64,000 bases of DNA from CAZKBP01 sp964551015. Its GTDB lineage: Bacteria; Bacteroidota; Bacteroidia; Cytophagales; Microscillaceae. Under the pieces are notes generated by a model, which was not told the origin of the DNA, did not search any database, and saw only the letters and a program-made list of their open reading frames with translations. This document shows positions 52,201 through 59,945 of this stretch, one piece after another. Position numbers and translations under genes: made by a program. How positions within the stretch are numbered: position 1 is the stretch's first letter; each line of letters starts with the position of its first letter. The stretch spans positions 38,606-102,605 of the forward strand of contig CAZKBP010000021.1 in NCBI GenBank assembly GCA_964551015.1, in the 5' to 3' direction.

Positions 52201-52365
52201 CTGAGGGCTAGCGTGGACAACATCTAGATCGGCAATTCGCCCACTGGTAGTCGCCGGGCCGATATGACGAGCACGAATATCCCCAAAGAGAAAGGGATCA
52301 GTTTGTGCATTTAGGTAGGGACAAAGCAGTAGCCCCACGAAAAAGAGTATCCATAATTTTTTCAT
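49288..52365 (-). CDS. secreted sortilin/BNR-repeat (VPS10-like) protein
   Basis: A 1025-residue protein; the Met at 52365 (MKKLWILFFVGLLLCPYLNAQ) gives a clean signal peptide, so the 23-residue extension of the open frame to 52434 is not used. Residues 30-730 are a beta propeller of BNR/sortilin type: many repeats of the S-x-D-x-G-x-x-W type (GGVWKSNTGGANF, YKTTNGGTSWEYKG, GTDDGNLQVSADFGKNW). Residues 780-920 hold an Ig-like domain (VEFITREAPPKAA... SAFGPNLPAGEYQVKIVKG), and 930-1025 are helical. Related proteins are annotated as glycosyl hydrolase or sortilin, but no catalytic pair is obvious. A T9SS C-terminal domain is not visible. It follows a LolA-like gene (71-nt gap). Confidence 0.85.
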   Translation of the reverse strand: MKKLWILFFVGLLLCPYLNAQTDPFLFGDIRARHIGPATTSGRIADLDVVHASPQIMYVGAAGGGVWKSNTGGANFRPVFDDYTQSIGKITIDQNHPDTVWVGTGESWVRNSVSVGTGIYKTTNGGTSWEYKGLPNSERIADIIVHPKAPNTVYVAVMGHLWNANEERGVYRTQDGGDTWEKILYVDENTGCADLALDPSNPDVLYASMWDYRRQPDFFRSGGAGSGLYKTTNGGASWDQIHQGLPEGTLGRMAIGLAASNPEVLYLSVECEKEAEKGLYQSKDGGENWQHVSNEFNTKVRPFYFARLEVDPTDENIVYKCGLNLVISEDGGNRFRTVQSGVHSDIHAVWVDPSNPKHVIIGTDGGVYESVDRGYTFKMFMNLPVAQFYRVSVDNAEPYHVYGGLQDNGSWYAPSRKAGGIANSDWQQTYGGDGFYSFRHPSDEDVIYAEYQGGEIVRYNKTTGQAKSIKPYARTEEGKLRFNWNTPIHISPNNPERMYLGAQYLFMSEDRGESWQKLSPDLTTNNPQKQRQAESGGLSIDNSTAENHTTIYTIAESPVDENVIWVGTDDGNLQVSADFGKNWTNVVSNVPDLPQNTWVSHVEASHYDQNTAYVTFDGHRQGDKKVYVYKTTDLGKTWQSITTEALEGYAHVIREDLEKENLLFLGTEFGLYISLDAGQSWARFENNVPKVGIRDMVIHPEEADLVLGTHGRGVIIIDDLEALRQITPELRTQKLAFLATKPTVLRDPGAGGGWFSGAGNFVGANPSSNAQIMYYMSKRHTFGKMYIEVYNEAGEMIKELSAGKSAGINIVEFITREAPPKAAPTNNRNALFGSAFGPNLPAGEYQVKIVKGKEEFTTKIELMYDPKAPYSPEDRQVQEQTVRQLYDMSEQIAYIYDALQSVEEQAKQKESNSKKLNASLEGLAESAAQLKGSIVALGGDFYVNSGEEIREQVSDLYRLISSYPGRPSDSQLKRTEMLGNQLEEIQQRFQAFQKEQLAEVNAALEKANLEAIQWMTWEDFKAEGS

Positions 52366-52436
52366 GTCTGAATTTGTTAGATTGAATAATGGAAAAGAAA
52401 GACTATGGGATATAGTCTTTCTAAACGAAGGCATGT

Positions 52437-53165
52437 TTATTTTTTGGGAAAGGCGAAGACAGATTCGTCAATCTCGGCATTTAATTCATATTCTTCAGCC
52501 TCCATGGTCATAATGGTTTGACCGTTATTTTTGATCACCGTTGAGTAAGGGAGTATGAAATCACCTGCTTCTTGGTAATCACTTAGATAAACCTCACTCG
52601 CTTGTCCTTTTTGTGGGCCCATTTTCACGAAACTACGTACCATGATAGGGACAAAGTTTTCGGTATCGAAGAAATAGTATTCTATCGATTCGTCTTTTTT
52701 GGTGAGCTTTACTTTGTAGGTTTCGGTGCCCTCTATTTCTTCGGTTCCGTCTAATTCTACGGTATGCCCTTTGTCTTTATAATCAATAAAGGGGCTTTCA
52801 AATTCCTGACTTTTCATTTCTGCGGCCTGTGCTTCGGGCATCAAGGTAGGTTCCGTGATATTTTGCATCGGGTTGATGGTCCAGGCATTTTCTCCGTCAT
52901 ACGCCATGACGAGGGTTTTCCCTTGGATATCTATCTCTCTCTTTAGTTTGTCGGGAGCGGCTTGATAGGTAGACATAGGGAACTCGAGACCCTGAGTAGC
53001 CATTTTTCCTTTCATTTTGATGGACTCAAGATTTTTCCAATTTTCTAGCCCACCTGTATTCTCGAAGTAATTTGCTAAAATCTGGTCAACACTTACCTCT
53101 TGCGCGTTAGCTACCAAGCCTAGAGATAAAAAGAAGGCTATAAATAAAGTTTGTATCGTTTTCAT
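52437..53165 (-). CDS. LolA-like outer membrane lipoprotein-sorting protein
   Basis: A 242-residue exported protein with signal residues 1-21 (VANAQ). The mature part is a half-barrel with conserved phrases DQILANYFENTGGLENWKNL, ESIKMKGKM, VMAYDGENAWTINP and YYFFDTENFVP, the LolA/LolB-like fold used by Bacteroidota for lipid or lipoprotein carriers. It is cotranscribed with the sortilin-type gene by position. It is not a canonical LolA (no LolCDE or LolB nearby); the carried molecule is unknown. Confidence 0.75.
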   Translation of the reverse strand: MKTIQTLFIAFFLSLGLVANAQEVSVDQILANYFENTGGLENWKNLESIKMKGKMATQGLEFPMSTYQAAPDKLKREIDIQGKTLVMAYDGENAWTINPMQNITEPTLMPEAQAAEMKSQEFESPFIDYKDKGHTVELDGTEEIEGTETYKVKLTKKDESIEYYFFDTENFVPIMVRSFVKMGPQKGQASEVYLSDYQEAGDFILPYSTVIKNNGQTIMTMEAEEYELNAEIDESVFAFPKK

Positions 53166-53287
53166 ATTGATATTTATGAGATTTTGTTTCTATGCATAAG
53201 TAGCTAAAATTTTCTGTTCGTTACAGCTTTTGGAAAAAAATTTTTAGCCTGACCTTTTTGAAGTGTAAGATGCGCTCCTCGCCAAAA

Positions 53288-53320
53288 TTTGACATTCCCA
53301 ACTGTTTTGTGTTAATTTTG
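53288..53320 (+). promoter_or_regulatory. promoter of the Rieske oxygenase gene
   Basis: TTTG (53288-53291), 21 nt, TAATTTTG (53313-53320): a full match to the Bacteroidota consensus, 31 nt before the ATG. Confidence 0.75.
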
Positions 53321-53351
53321 TGTATTTAGCTATTATCAGGCTCCCTCAATT

Positions 53352-54416
53352 ATGACCTTTTTTAAGAATCGCTACTATTTAGATCCAGAAATTTATCAAA
53401 GAGAACAAGCGCATTTATTCAACCACAAGCATCTGTATTTAGGCCAAGAAGCACTCGTACCCTCAGTGGGTGATTATCACGTACTGGACGATTTGGATGG
53501 GGCACTTGTATTAGTTCGTTCCAAAAAAGGGGTTCACGTATTACACAATGTTTGCCGCCACCGTCAGGCTACTTTGCTGGCAGGAAGGGGCAATACCAAG
53601 CGGCTGGTCTGCCCGCTGCACGGCTGGTCTTATCGCTTGGATGGGTCTTTGTTTCGCTGTCCGGGTTTTGATGCTAGCCAAGCTTCGGGTTTACAGCCAG
53701 TTAGTGATATTAACATTCAGCAAGGGTTTATTTTTAAGAATTTCCAAGCAACGAGACAAGAGTTGGCACAAATCAGCACTTTGGCGCAGCTTGACTTCGA
53801 GCAGTATCAGTTGATCGAGGAAAATCAAATGCCTTATAACTTTGGATGGAAAGAATACATGGATGTGTTTTTGGATATCAACCACGTGAATTTTATCCAC
53901 CCAGGATTGAAGTATTTTGTGGATGTCAATGCTCTCACTTGGGATTTTGGAGATACTTACAGCTTGCAAAGGGTTGAGCTACACCCCCGGTATCAGCATA
54001 CAGATGATCCTAAATTTAAGCGTTACATCCAATTGTATCAGCAGTATTTTCCCGAAAGGTCTTTTGATTTTGGAGCCATTTGGATTTTGCTGTATCCTAA
54101 TATTACCATAGATATTTTTCAAGATTTCTTTTCTATCGCAGTTACCGTTCCCAAAGGCATTGAGCGATGTATCGTGTACGAACGCGTGTATGCCCACCAA
54201 AGTATAGCCGAAAAAACCGATTTAGTAAAGGCTTTCTCTCAGGCTTTTGCCCAAATAGAGCTAGAAGACGCCGAACTAATGTACAAAACCCACGAGGGAA
54301 GATGCAATCTCTACCGGATGAACCAAGAAGATGCTGGCCCTTATCAAAATCCCACGGAGCTAGGAATGCAGTATTTTCATCAGTATTTGATGAATAAATT
54401 GGATTTAAATTATTAA
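53352..54416 (+). CDS. aromatic-ring-hydroxylating dioxygenase-type Rieske oxygenase (alpha subunit)
   Basis: A 354-residue cytoplasmic enzyme. The Rieske centre is C-x-H (NVCRHRQATL) with C-x2-H (LVCPLHGWSYRLDG) 17 residues later. The catalytic domain holds the mononuclear iron site D-x2-H-x4-H (DINHVNFIHPG). This is the alpha subunit of a ring-hydroxylating oxygenase. It has no reductase or beta subunit nearby; the ferredoxin and ferredoxin reductase at 35543-36911 might supply electrons. The substrate is unknown. A co-oriented small protein follows 50 nt downstream. Confidence 0.9.
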   Translation: MTFFKNRYYLDPEIYQREQAHLFNHKHLYLGQEALVPSVGDYHVLDDLDGALVLVRSKKGVHVLHNVCRHRQATLLAGRGNTKRLVCPLHGWSYRLDGSLFRCPGFDASQASGLQPVSDINIQQGFIFKNFQATRQELAQISTLAQLDFEQYQLIEENQMPYNFGWKEYMDVFLDINHVNFIHPGLKYFVDVNALTWDFGDTYSLQRVELHPRYQHTDDPKFKRYIQLYQQYFPERSFDFGAIWILLYPNITIDIFQDFFSIAVTVPKGIERCIVYERVYAHQSIAEKTDLVKAFSQAFAQIELEDAELMYKTHEGRCNLYRMNQEDAGPYQNPTELGMQYFHQYLMNKLDLNY

Positions 54417-54466
54417 TTTGATATTATTCTATAAGAAATTATCAATATTTTTATACTAGCCACTTC

Positions 54467-54880
54467 ATGGAAACGCTCTACCAAAACGAGAAGGAAACCT
54501 CTATTACTTCCGCGAACCGCGATCAGGAATATTACCTTATTTACTCCGAAGGGCATGTCAATACCGAAGACTTTAAAGCCGGCTTTGAGTCGGTATTGGC
54601 AGATATGAAAGAACATCATTACACCAAGATTGTCATTGACAGCAAAAAAGTAAAATCTACCCCCTTGGTGGCGCGTACTTGGCTCGTTTCTACTTTTCTT
54701 CCAGAACTCTTCAAACACGTAGAAGGCAACCTGCAAATCGGCTTGGTGAATAGCTCCAGCTTTTTTGAAGGCACTACGCTTTCCCTGTTGGTAAAATCCA
54801 TTCAAGCCTTGGGCTTCGACTTGGGTATTAAATTTTACAAAAACGCCGACGAAGCCAGAATCGCCCTGGTCGGAGAATGA
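54467..54880 (+). CDS. SpoIIAA/STAS-like small protein
   Basis: A 137-residue soluble protein without signal. The alternating strands and helices (YYLIYSEGHVNTEDFKAGFESVLADMKE, HYTKIVIDSKKV, NLQIGLVNSSSFFEGTTLSLLVKSIQ, GIKFYKNADEARIALV) fit the SpoIIAA-like/STAS fold common as small standalone proteins in Bacteroidota. No phosphorylation Ser consensus is obvious. It could be a partner of a regulatory phosphatase such as the one at 1316-3154, but this is speculative. Confidence 0.6.
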   Translation: METLYQNEKETSITSANRDQEYYLIYSEGHVNTEDFKAGFESVLADMKEHHYTKIVIDSKKVKSTPLVARTWLVSTFLPELFKHVEGNLQIGLVNSSSFFEGTTLSLLVKSIQALGFDLGIKFYKNADEARIALVGE

Positions 54881-54905
54881 ATAGGAAATTGCCCTGAGCT
54901 GATTT

Positions 54906-55772
54906 TTAATTTGAAATTTTCACCCCATATACAAAGCGATCTTTGCCCGACAAATCTGCCCAGAGTGCCCCATCTTGGAAGTGATGCGCTTGGAGTAAGG
55001 ATAGCACGGCCTCTCCAAAATTTTCATTGATCTCAAAATAAATTTCACCCTGAGGCTTGAGGTAGGTCTGTGCGGCTTGAATAATTTTTTCATAAAAAAC
55101 TAATGGTGCTTCATCTGCCACGAAGAGAGCCAAAGCTGGCTCATAGTTCAGCACATTCGCCTGCATTTGTTTCTTTTCGCTCTGGCGTACGTAAGGCGGA
55201 TTACTCACGATCACATCAAAATAATGATCCGAGAAAGGCCAATTCGCTAAGAGGGCATCGGCTTGTATCCATTTAACTGGGGTTTTGAGGACAGTCGCAT
55301 TTTCTTGGGCTAGGCGCAAAGCTGCTTCTGAAATGTCCATACCCGTAACTTCGCTACCGTTGAGCTCAGCAGCCAAGGTAACTGCGATACAGCCGCTTCC
55401 AGTCCCTATGTCCAAAATTCGGAGGTCGGAGGATGCTTGGTGTTTTTGTATGATTTTGTCTACTAGCTCCTCTGTTTCAGGGCGAGGGATGAGCACCGAG
55501 GGACTTACTTTGAAGTTTCTACCATAGAATTCGGCGTGCCCAGTTATGTATTGTATAGGTTCTTGTTCTTGTAATTGGATGAGCGCTTGTTGCCAAGCTT
55601 GCTCACGATCTGGGCTCCAAGGAATCTCTTGCTGCGCTAATACCTGTGTCTTGGTGAGTTGGAATAATGCCTCCAACAGCCAAAAGAGTAAGGCCTGACT
55701 TTCTGCTGGTTCATAGATAGTTTGCAGGGTCGTGCTTCCCTCCTTCCAAAGTTGATAACTGGATTTTTTCAT
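54906..55772 (-). CDS. prmC: peptide chain release factor glutamine methyltransferase
   Basis: A 288-residue methyltransferase that modifies the GGQ glutamine of release factors. Motifs are complete: SVLIPRPETEELVD, the SAM loop ILDIGTGSGCIAVTLA, and VSNPPYV (NPPY active site), closing with FYEKIIQAAQTYLKP. The length matches the family. Its ATG overlaps the last base of the serine hydrolase stop codon upstream by one base, so both are translated from one mRNA. Confidence 0.95.
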   Translation of the reverse strand: MKKSSYQLWKEGSTTLQTIYEPAESQALLFWLLEALFQLTKTQVLAQQEIPWSPDREQAWQQALIQLQEQEPIQYITGHAEFYGRNFKVSPSVLIPRPETEELVDKIIQKHQASSDLRILDIGTGSGCIAVTLAAELNGSEVTGMDISEAALRLAQENATVLKTPVKWIQADALLANWPFSDHYFDVIVSNPPYVRQSEKKQMQANVLNYEPALALFVADEAPLVFYEKIIQAAQTYLKPQGEIYFEINENFGEAVLSLLQAHHFQDGALWADLSGKDRFVYGVKISN

Positions 55773-57031
55773 TATTCCTGATAACTCACTTTGAACTTAC
55801 TCAAATCCGGGAGATAAAGTCTGGGGCGTTTTTTTTCGTGCCAAGCGATGACTTTTCCTAAATTGACCAAGAAAGGGAAGCCAATGTCTTTATATTCATA
55901 GCGGCTGTCGTTGATCGTTTCGTTTTGGTTGGTATAAATCACCGCGCTGATCATAAACTCGGTACGCTCTTTAAAATTGACCACGTAAGCATTTTCTACC
56001 AAAAAACCATAAGCCTGCCCCACCTTATTAAAAATACGGATATGATCTGGGATGGTATCCTCGGTGTTACCGTACATAATATATTTCACAAAGCCGTCTT
56101 GATGATATTTTTCTCGATATTTGGGGTATTTGCTCTCGCGGGGCAGCATGGACATACAGCGATAGAGAAAGCGATAGTCGGCATCGCTAAGTTGAAAACG
56201 CTTTGGTTCGGGCAGTGTCTCTGGAAAAAATACGGCTCTCAATAATTCGTGCATGACAGGTAGAGACAGGTAATTTTTGTAGGTAAAGTCAAAGGGTTGG
56301 GGGACAATTTTGCCCTTTTTATTTTCGTGTGCTTTTCCACGGAAAGGTTGTTTGACTTTGCTGGCGTAGGTTTGCGAGTTATAAACCTCTGGTTGCTCAT
56401 AAATGACATTTTCTCCTTGCACAAAGCGAATAGGATTCGTGTAGCGATTATCTTCACGCTCAAAGTCGCTATTTGCCAGGCGGTGTAGAATTTGTACGTC
56501 TTCGTATCCCTTTTCCCACAGGCTTTCGTTGATGTAAGCTTGCCCCAAAAATTCGTAGAGACGGTTAAAAGCATCATTATCACTAACCAAGAAAATCTTT
56601 TTGATATAATGAGCCACTGAGGCTTTTTTATTGGCCGCGCTACTATCTGCTCGTACTTTTGCTTGGGGTTTTCTGGCGGAGTCTATCTGGAGCGGTGTAT
56701 CTTTGGTCAGGCCAGGGATCGCCAATTGGTTAATTTTTTCCAGTGCTAGCAGAGCCACGGGAAGTTTTACTACGCTGGCTGGGTAAAAATATCGATCTGA
56801 ATCAATTCCATAGCGATGTGTAACGAAGGAGGGGCGATTTTGGGCGTCTCGGTTGATCTGTGTGTAAAGAATCTGCACTTCATAAGTTCCAGATTTTTTT
56901 AGAATATCTCCGAATAGATCTTGGCGTGAATGCAGCAGGCGCTTCAATAGATTACTTTCATCTGCTTTTTGTGCTTGACAATGCATCATCACCAAGCTCA
57001 ACATCAAGCAGAGCAAAATCGGAATTTTCAT
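55772..57031 (-). CDS. serine hydrolase of the beta-lactamase/penicillin-binding family
   Basis: A 419-residue exported protein. Residues 1-20 are a signal peptide (MMHCQAQ). The catalytic motifs are SxxK in PASVVKLPVALL, SDN in LVSDNDAFNRL, and a KVG triad in NKVGQAYGF in place of KTG. This is the class A/DD-peptidase-like fold (beta-lactamase 2 family). It probably hydrolyses peptide or amide bonds in the periplasm; whether it acts on beta-lactams is not known. Its stop overlaps prmC by one base. Confidence 0.88.
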   Translation of the reverse strand: MKIPILLCLMLSLVMMHCQAQKADESNLLKRLLHSRQDLFGDILKKSGTYEVQILYTQINRDAQNRPSFVTHRYGIDSDRYFYPASVVKLPVALLALEKINQLAIPGLTKDTPLQIDSARKPQAKVRADSSAANKKASVAHYIKKIFLVSDNDAFNRLYEFLGQAYINESLWEKGYEDVQILHRLANSDFEREDNRYTNPIRFVQGENVIYEQPEVYNSQTYASKVKQPFRGKAHENKKGKIVPQPFDFTYKNYLSLPVMHELLRAVFFPETLPEPKRFQLSDADYRFLYRCMSMLPRESKYPKYREKYHQDGFVKYIMYGNTEDTIPDHIRIFNKVGQAYGFLVENAYVVNFKERTEFMISAVIYTNQNETINDSRYEYKDIGFPFLVNLGKVIAWHEKKRPRLYLPDLSKFKVSYQE

Positions 57032-57330
57032 AGCAATGTATTTTGTTTTCTGTATCTGTGCAAATAAATTAATAAAATTGATTTTCTTGCAAATGTTTCC
57101 TTAACAAAATTTCAAGCCTTTTATTTGATGATCTCGCGCTAATAAAACTTCGATTTATTTGTCTATCCAGAAGATAATGTGTAACTAGGAGGAGCAAATA
57201 ATTCCCTCACTGTTTCTATATTTTTTGAACGAATATTTTTTAATCTCTTATCTTCTTTCTCAGTTTAATATTTTTTATTAAAAATTAAACAGAATCATTA
57301 AAAAAATCACATCGTGTATTTTTGGACTAA

Positions 57331-57474
57331 TTGCACTTTTTGTTAGATGAGTATCCTGAGAAGCCAGATGAGCGATATTTTTTGATTGAGCGCCCCGAGA
57401 ATCGCCATAATTTGTTTAAGAATCTCTTCAATAAAGTTAGACATTCTCTTGCATTTATGTTTAATGATATCTAA
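57331..57474 (+). CDS. possible small protein with no ATG start
   Basis: A 47-codon frame read from TTG 57331 (or TTG 57340) to TAA 57474. Its sequence DEYPEKPDERYFLIER and HNLFKNLFNKVRHSLAF is charged and codon-like, unlike the AT-rich flank. The exact -7 box TATTTTTG at 57317-57324 would place a transcript start near 57331, so it would be leaderless. It may also be a gene relic. It ends just before the second promoter of the sigma gene. Confidence 0.35.
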   Translation: MHFLLDEYPEKPDERYFLIERPENRHNLFKNLFNKVRHSLAFMFNDI

Positions 57475-57479
57475 ATTTG
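57449..57479 (+). promoter_or_regulatory. promoter of the ECF sigma gene
   Basis: TTG (57449-57451), 20 nt, TAAATTTG (57472-57479), a strong match to the -33/-7 consensus, 46 nt before the ATG. The box overlaps the stop of the small frame before it. Confidence 0.65.
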
Positions 57480-57525
57480 CTTAAACAAAGAGAAAGAATT
57501 TTTTGAACTCCAACTAATTAATCAT

Positions 57526-58032
57526 ATGGCAACGCTTGAATTTAATTCCATAGATCAGGTATCACAGTCTTTAAGACCATTTGCTTTAAAGCTTACAAAA
57601 GACGTGGAGGAAGCAAACGACCTTTTGCAGGAAACCATGCTGAAAGCCTTCACCAACCGAGACAAATTTGCTGAAGGTACCAACCTAAAAGCTTGGTTAT
57701 ATACGATTATGAAAAATACTTTTATCACCAACTATCAGCGATTAGTGCGTAGAAATACTTTTATCGATACCACAGATAATCTGCACTACATCAATTCTAG
57801 CGAGAATACTACCGAAAACCTCGCTTACTCTGAGTTTGCACTAGAAGATATCAATCACGCCATTGATAATCTGGATGATGCTTACAAGACTCCTTTTATG
57901 ATGCACTTCCGGGGCTTCAAGTATCACGAAATCGCAGAGCGTTTGAGTATTCCAATCGGAACGGTCAAAAATAGAATCCATATCGCTCGCAAGGAACTAA
58001 AGGCCAAATTGCGACAGTACGCGCTCAACTAA
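57526..58032 (+). CDS. ECF-type RNA polymerase sigma factor
   Basis: A 168-residue sigma-70 family protein of the ECF group. Region 2 includes LTKDVEEANDLLQETMLKAFTNRDKF and LKAWLYTIMKNTFITNYQR; region 4 includes DDAYKTPFMMHFRGFKYHEIAERLSIPIGTVKNRIH. An anti-sigma gene is not adjacent. It precedes crtI and crtB, an order reported in other Bacteroidota, so it may turn on carotenoid genes, possibly in light or oxidative stress; not shown here. A terminator lies between it and crtI. Confidence 0.93.
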   Translation: MATLEFNSIDQVSQSLRPFALKLTKDVEEANDLLQETMLKAFTNRDKFAEGTNLKAWLYTIMKNTFITNYQRLVRRNTFIDTTDNLHYINSSENTTENLAYSEFALEDINHAIDNLDDAYKTPFMMHFRGFKYHEIAERLSIPIGTVKNRIHIARKELKAKLRQYALN

Positions 58033-58044
58033 GTTGAAAATCAC

Positions 58045-58085
58045 AAGGAGCTTTCGCCCTTTTCTCTTTATCGCAAAGCTCCTTT
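58045..58085 (+). terminator. terminator after the sigma gene
   Basis: AAGGAGCTTT (58045-58054) pairs exactly with AAAGCTCCTT (58075-58084), 20-nt loop, with T following. It separates the sigma gene from crtI, suggesting a separate promoter for crtI. Confidence 0.7.
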
Positions 58086-58237
58086 CATCCTTCCTTTTAC
58101 ATCTTACATCTCGAGGGGGAGCTAGATATTTTTTAAACTTTATTTTTCAGCTTCGTAGCTAAACTTTTTGCTCTCACTTGGGTAGTACTACTATTCACTT
58201 ACAACCTGTTGTTAGGTTCTGGAATCTTTATACATCT

Positions 58238-59710
58238 ATGCAAAAAAAGGTATTAGTCATTGGTGCTGGCTTTTCTGGAATTGCTGTGGCTACTTCCTTA
58301 GCTCATCAGGGATTCCAAGTTAAAGTGCTGGAAAAAAATGAAGGCCCCGGAGGAAGGGCACGTAAGTTCCAAGCAGAAGGTTTTACTTTTGACATGGGGC
58401 CCAGTTGGTACTGGATGCCCGATGTTTTTGAGAATTATTTCCAAGCTTTTGGAGCCAAGGTAAACGATTATTATGAGTTAGTCAGACTTGACCCTTCCTA
58501 TCAGGTGGTGTTTGGCGAGGATGATTTTATGGAAATTCCTGCTCAGAAAGAAGACTTTCACGCATTATTAGAGTCTTTGGAAACGGGAAGTAGCCAGCAG
58601 TTGGAAAAATTTCTAGCCCAAGCCGCTTACAAATACCAAGTAGGCATGAACGATTTGGTTTACAAGCCAAGCCGTTCTATTTGGGAGTTCGTCGACATGC
58701 GTTTGTTGTCTGCTCTCTTGAAAATGGATGTTTTTACTTCTTTTCACAAGCACATTCGGCGTTTTTTCAAGCACGAAAAAATCATTCAGTTGATGGAGTT
58801 TCCTATTTTGTTTTTAGGAGCTCTGCCCAAAAATACGCCTGCTCTTTACAGCTTGATGAATTACGCCGATATCCGACTAGGCACCTGGTATCCCAAGGGC
58901 GGTATGCATAAGATCGTAGAGGGTATGGTCAAACTGGCGGAATCTAAAGGGGTAGAATTTGTCTACAACCAGCCTATACAAAAGATTGACGTCCAAAACG
59001 GAGAAGCCAAGGCGGTGATTTGTCAGGATCAGACTTATCAGGCAGATGTGGTCGTAGCGAGTGCAGATTATCATCACGTGGAGAAAACGCTTTTGGGAGA
59101 AACTTGGCGCAATTATAAGCCAAAATACTGGAATAAAAGAGTAATGGCTCCTTCTAGCTTGATTTTTTATCTAGGCATTAACAAAAAGCTAGACAAACTA
59201 TTGCATCACAATCTCTTCTTTGATACTGATTTTATGCCCCACGCGGAAGAGATCTACGAACGTCCGCAATGGCCGACCGAGCCACTTTTTTACGTATCTG
59301 CTCCCTCTCAAACTGACCCGAGCGTGGCTCCTGAGGGCTGTGAAAATCTATTTATCTTGATTCCCGTAGCACCTAATCTCAAAGATGAAGAAAACATCCG
59401 AGAAAAATATTACCAAATCGTGATGGATCGAATGGAAAAACTTACGGGGCAAAGTATCCGTGAGCACGTGATCTACAAGCGAAGCTACGCGCATCAAGAT
59501 TTTAAAGCAGATTACCACGCTTTTAAGGGGAATGCCTATGGTTTGGCGAATACTCTGTGGCAAACGGCTATTCTCAAGCCTTCTCTGAAAAGTAAAAAGG
59601 TAAAAAACTTGTATTATACAGGACAATTGACCGTGCCGGGGCCGGGCGTTCCTCCTTCTCTGATCTCAGGACAGGTGGTGGCACGAGAGATTCAAAAGGA
59701 ATTAGCATAA
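58238..59710 (+). CDS. crtI: phytoene desaturase
   Basis: A 490-residue flavoprotein; the start at ATG 58238 (MQKKVLVIGAGFSG) is chosen over the longer frame from TTG 58178, since the FAD motif must begin near the N-terminus. FAD binding: GAGFSGIAVATSL and EKNEGPGGRARKF. DMGPSWYWMPDVFENYF is a CrtI signature, and the C-terminal YTGQLTVPGPGVPPSLISGQ is conserved. It converts phytoene to lycopene by successive desaturations. crtB follows 235 nt downstream. Confidence 0.95.
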   Translation: MQKKVLVIGAGFSGIAVATSLAHQGFQVKVLEKNEGPGGRARKFQAEGFTFDMGPSWYWMPDVFENYFQAFGAKVNDYYELVRLDPSYQVVFGEDDFMEIPAQKEDFHALLESLETGSSQQLEKFLAQAAYKYQVGMNDLVYKPSRSIWEFVDMRLLSALLKMDVFTSFHKHIRRFFKHEKIIQLMEFPILFLGALPKNTPALYSLMNYADIRLGTWYPKGGMHKIVEGMVKLAESKGVEFVYNQPIQKIDVQNGEAKAVICQDQTYQADVVVASADYHHVEKTLLGETWRNYKPKYWNKRVMAPSSLIFYLGINKKLDKLLHHNLFFDTDFMPHAEEIYERPQWPTEPLFYVSAPSQTDPSVAPEGCENLFILIPVAPNLKDEENIREKYYQIVMDRMEKLTGQSIREHVIYKRSYAHQDFKADYHAFKGNAYGLANTLWQTAILKPSLKSKKVKNLYYTGQLTVPGPGVPPSLISGQVVAREIQKELA

Positions 59711-59945
59711 AGATTGTACGGAATTTTGTAAAGTTTATTTTTAGACTGCAAAACTCCACTGCTGGAAGCTGGTTTCATCAAAATCCAAAATTGAAGTTTT
59801 TCGCTTCTAAATTAAAACTCTGGATCACTTCGTAAAGAAAAACCTCGGACCTCGATCTTAGCTTCATATTTTTTCGTAGGTTTACAGCAAACAATTTGCT
59901 TGAAAAGTATTTTTTAGTAGTAATGCATTTCTAATCAGAATCATC

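Larger units (their letters stand above)
57032..57525. other. 494-bp intergenic region with two promoter boxes and a small frame
   Basis: Divergent region between the serine hydrolase and the ECF sigma gene. It contains TATTTTTG (57317-57324), a 47-codon frame at 57331-57474 and TAAATTTG (57472-57479). The first 280 bp are AT-rich and show nothing else. Confidence 0.5.

Noticed and set aside
52366..52434. N-terminal extension of the sortilin-type protein
   Set aside because: It would place 23 residues before a clean signal peptide.
58178..58237. N-terminal extension of crtI from TTG
   Set aside because: The FAD-binding motif should begin near the start; ATG 58238 is better.
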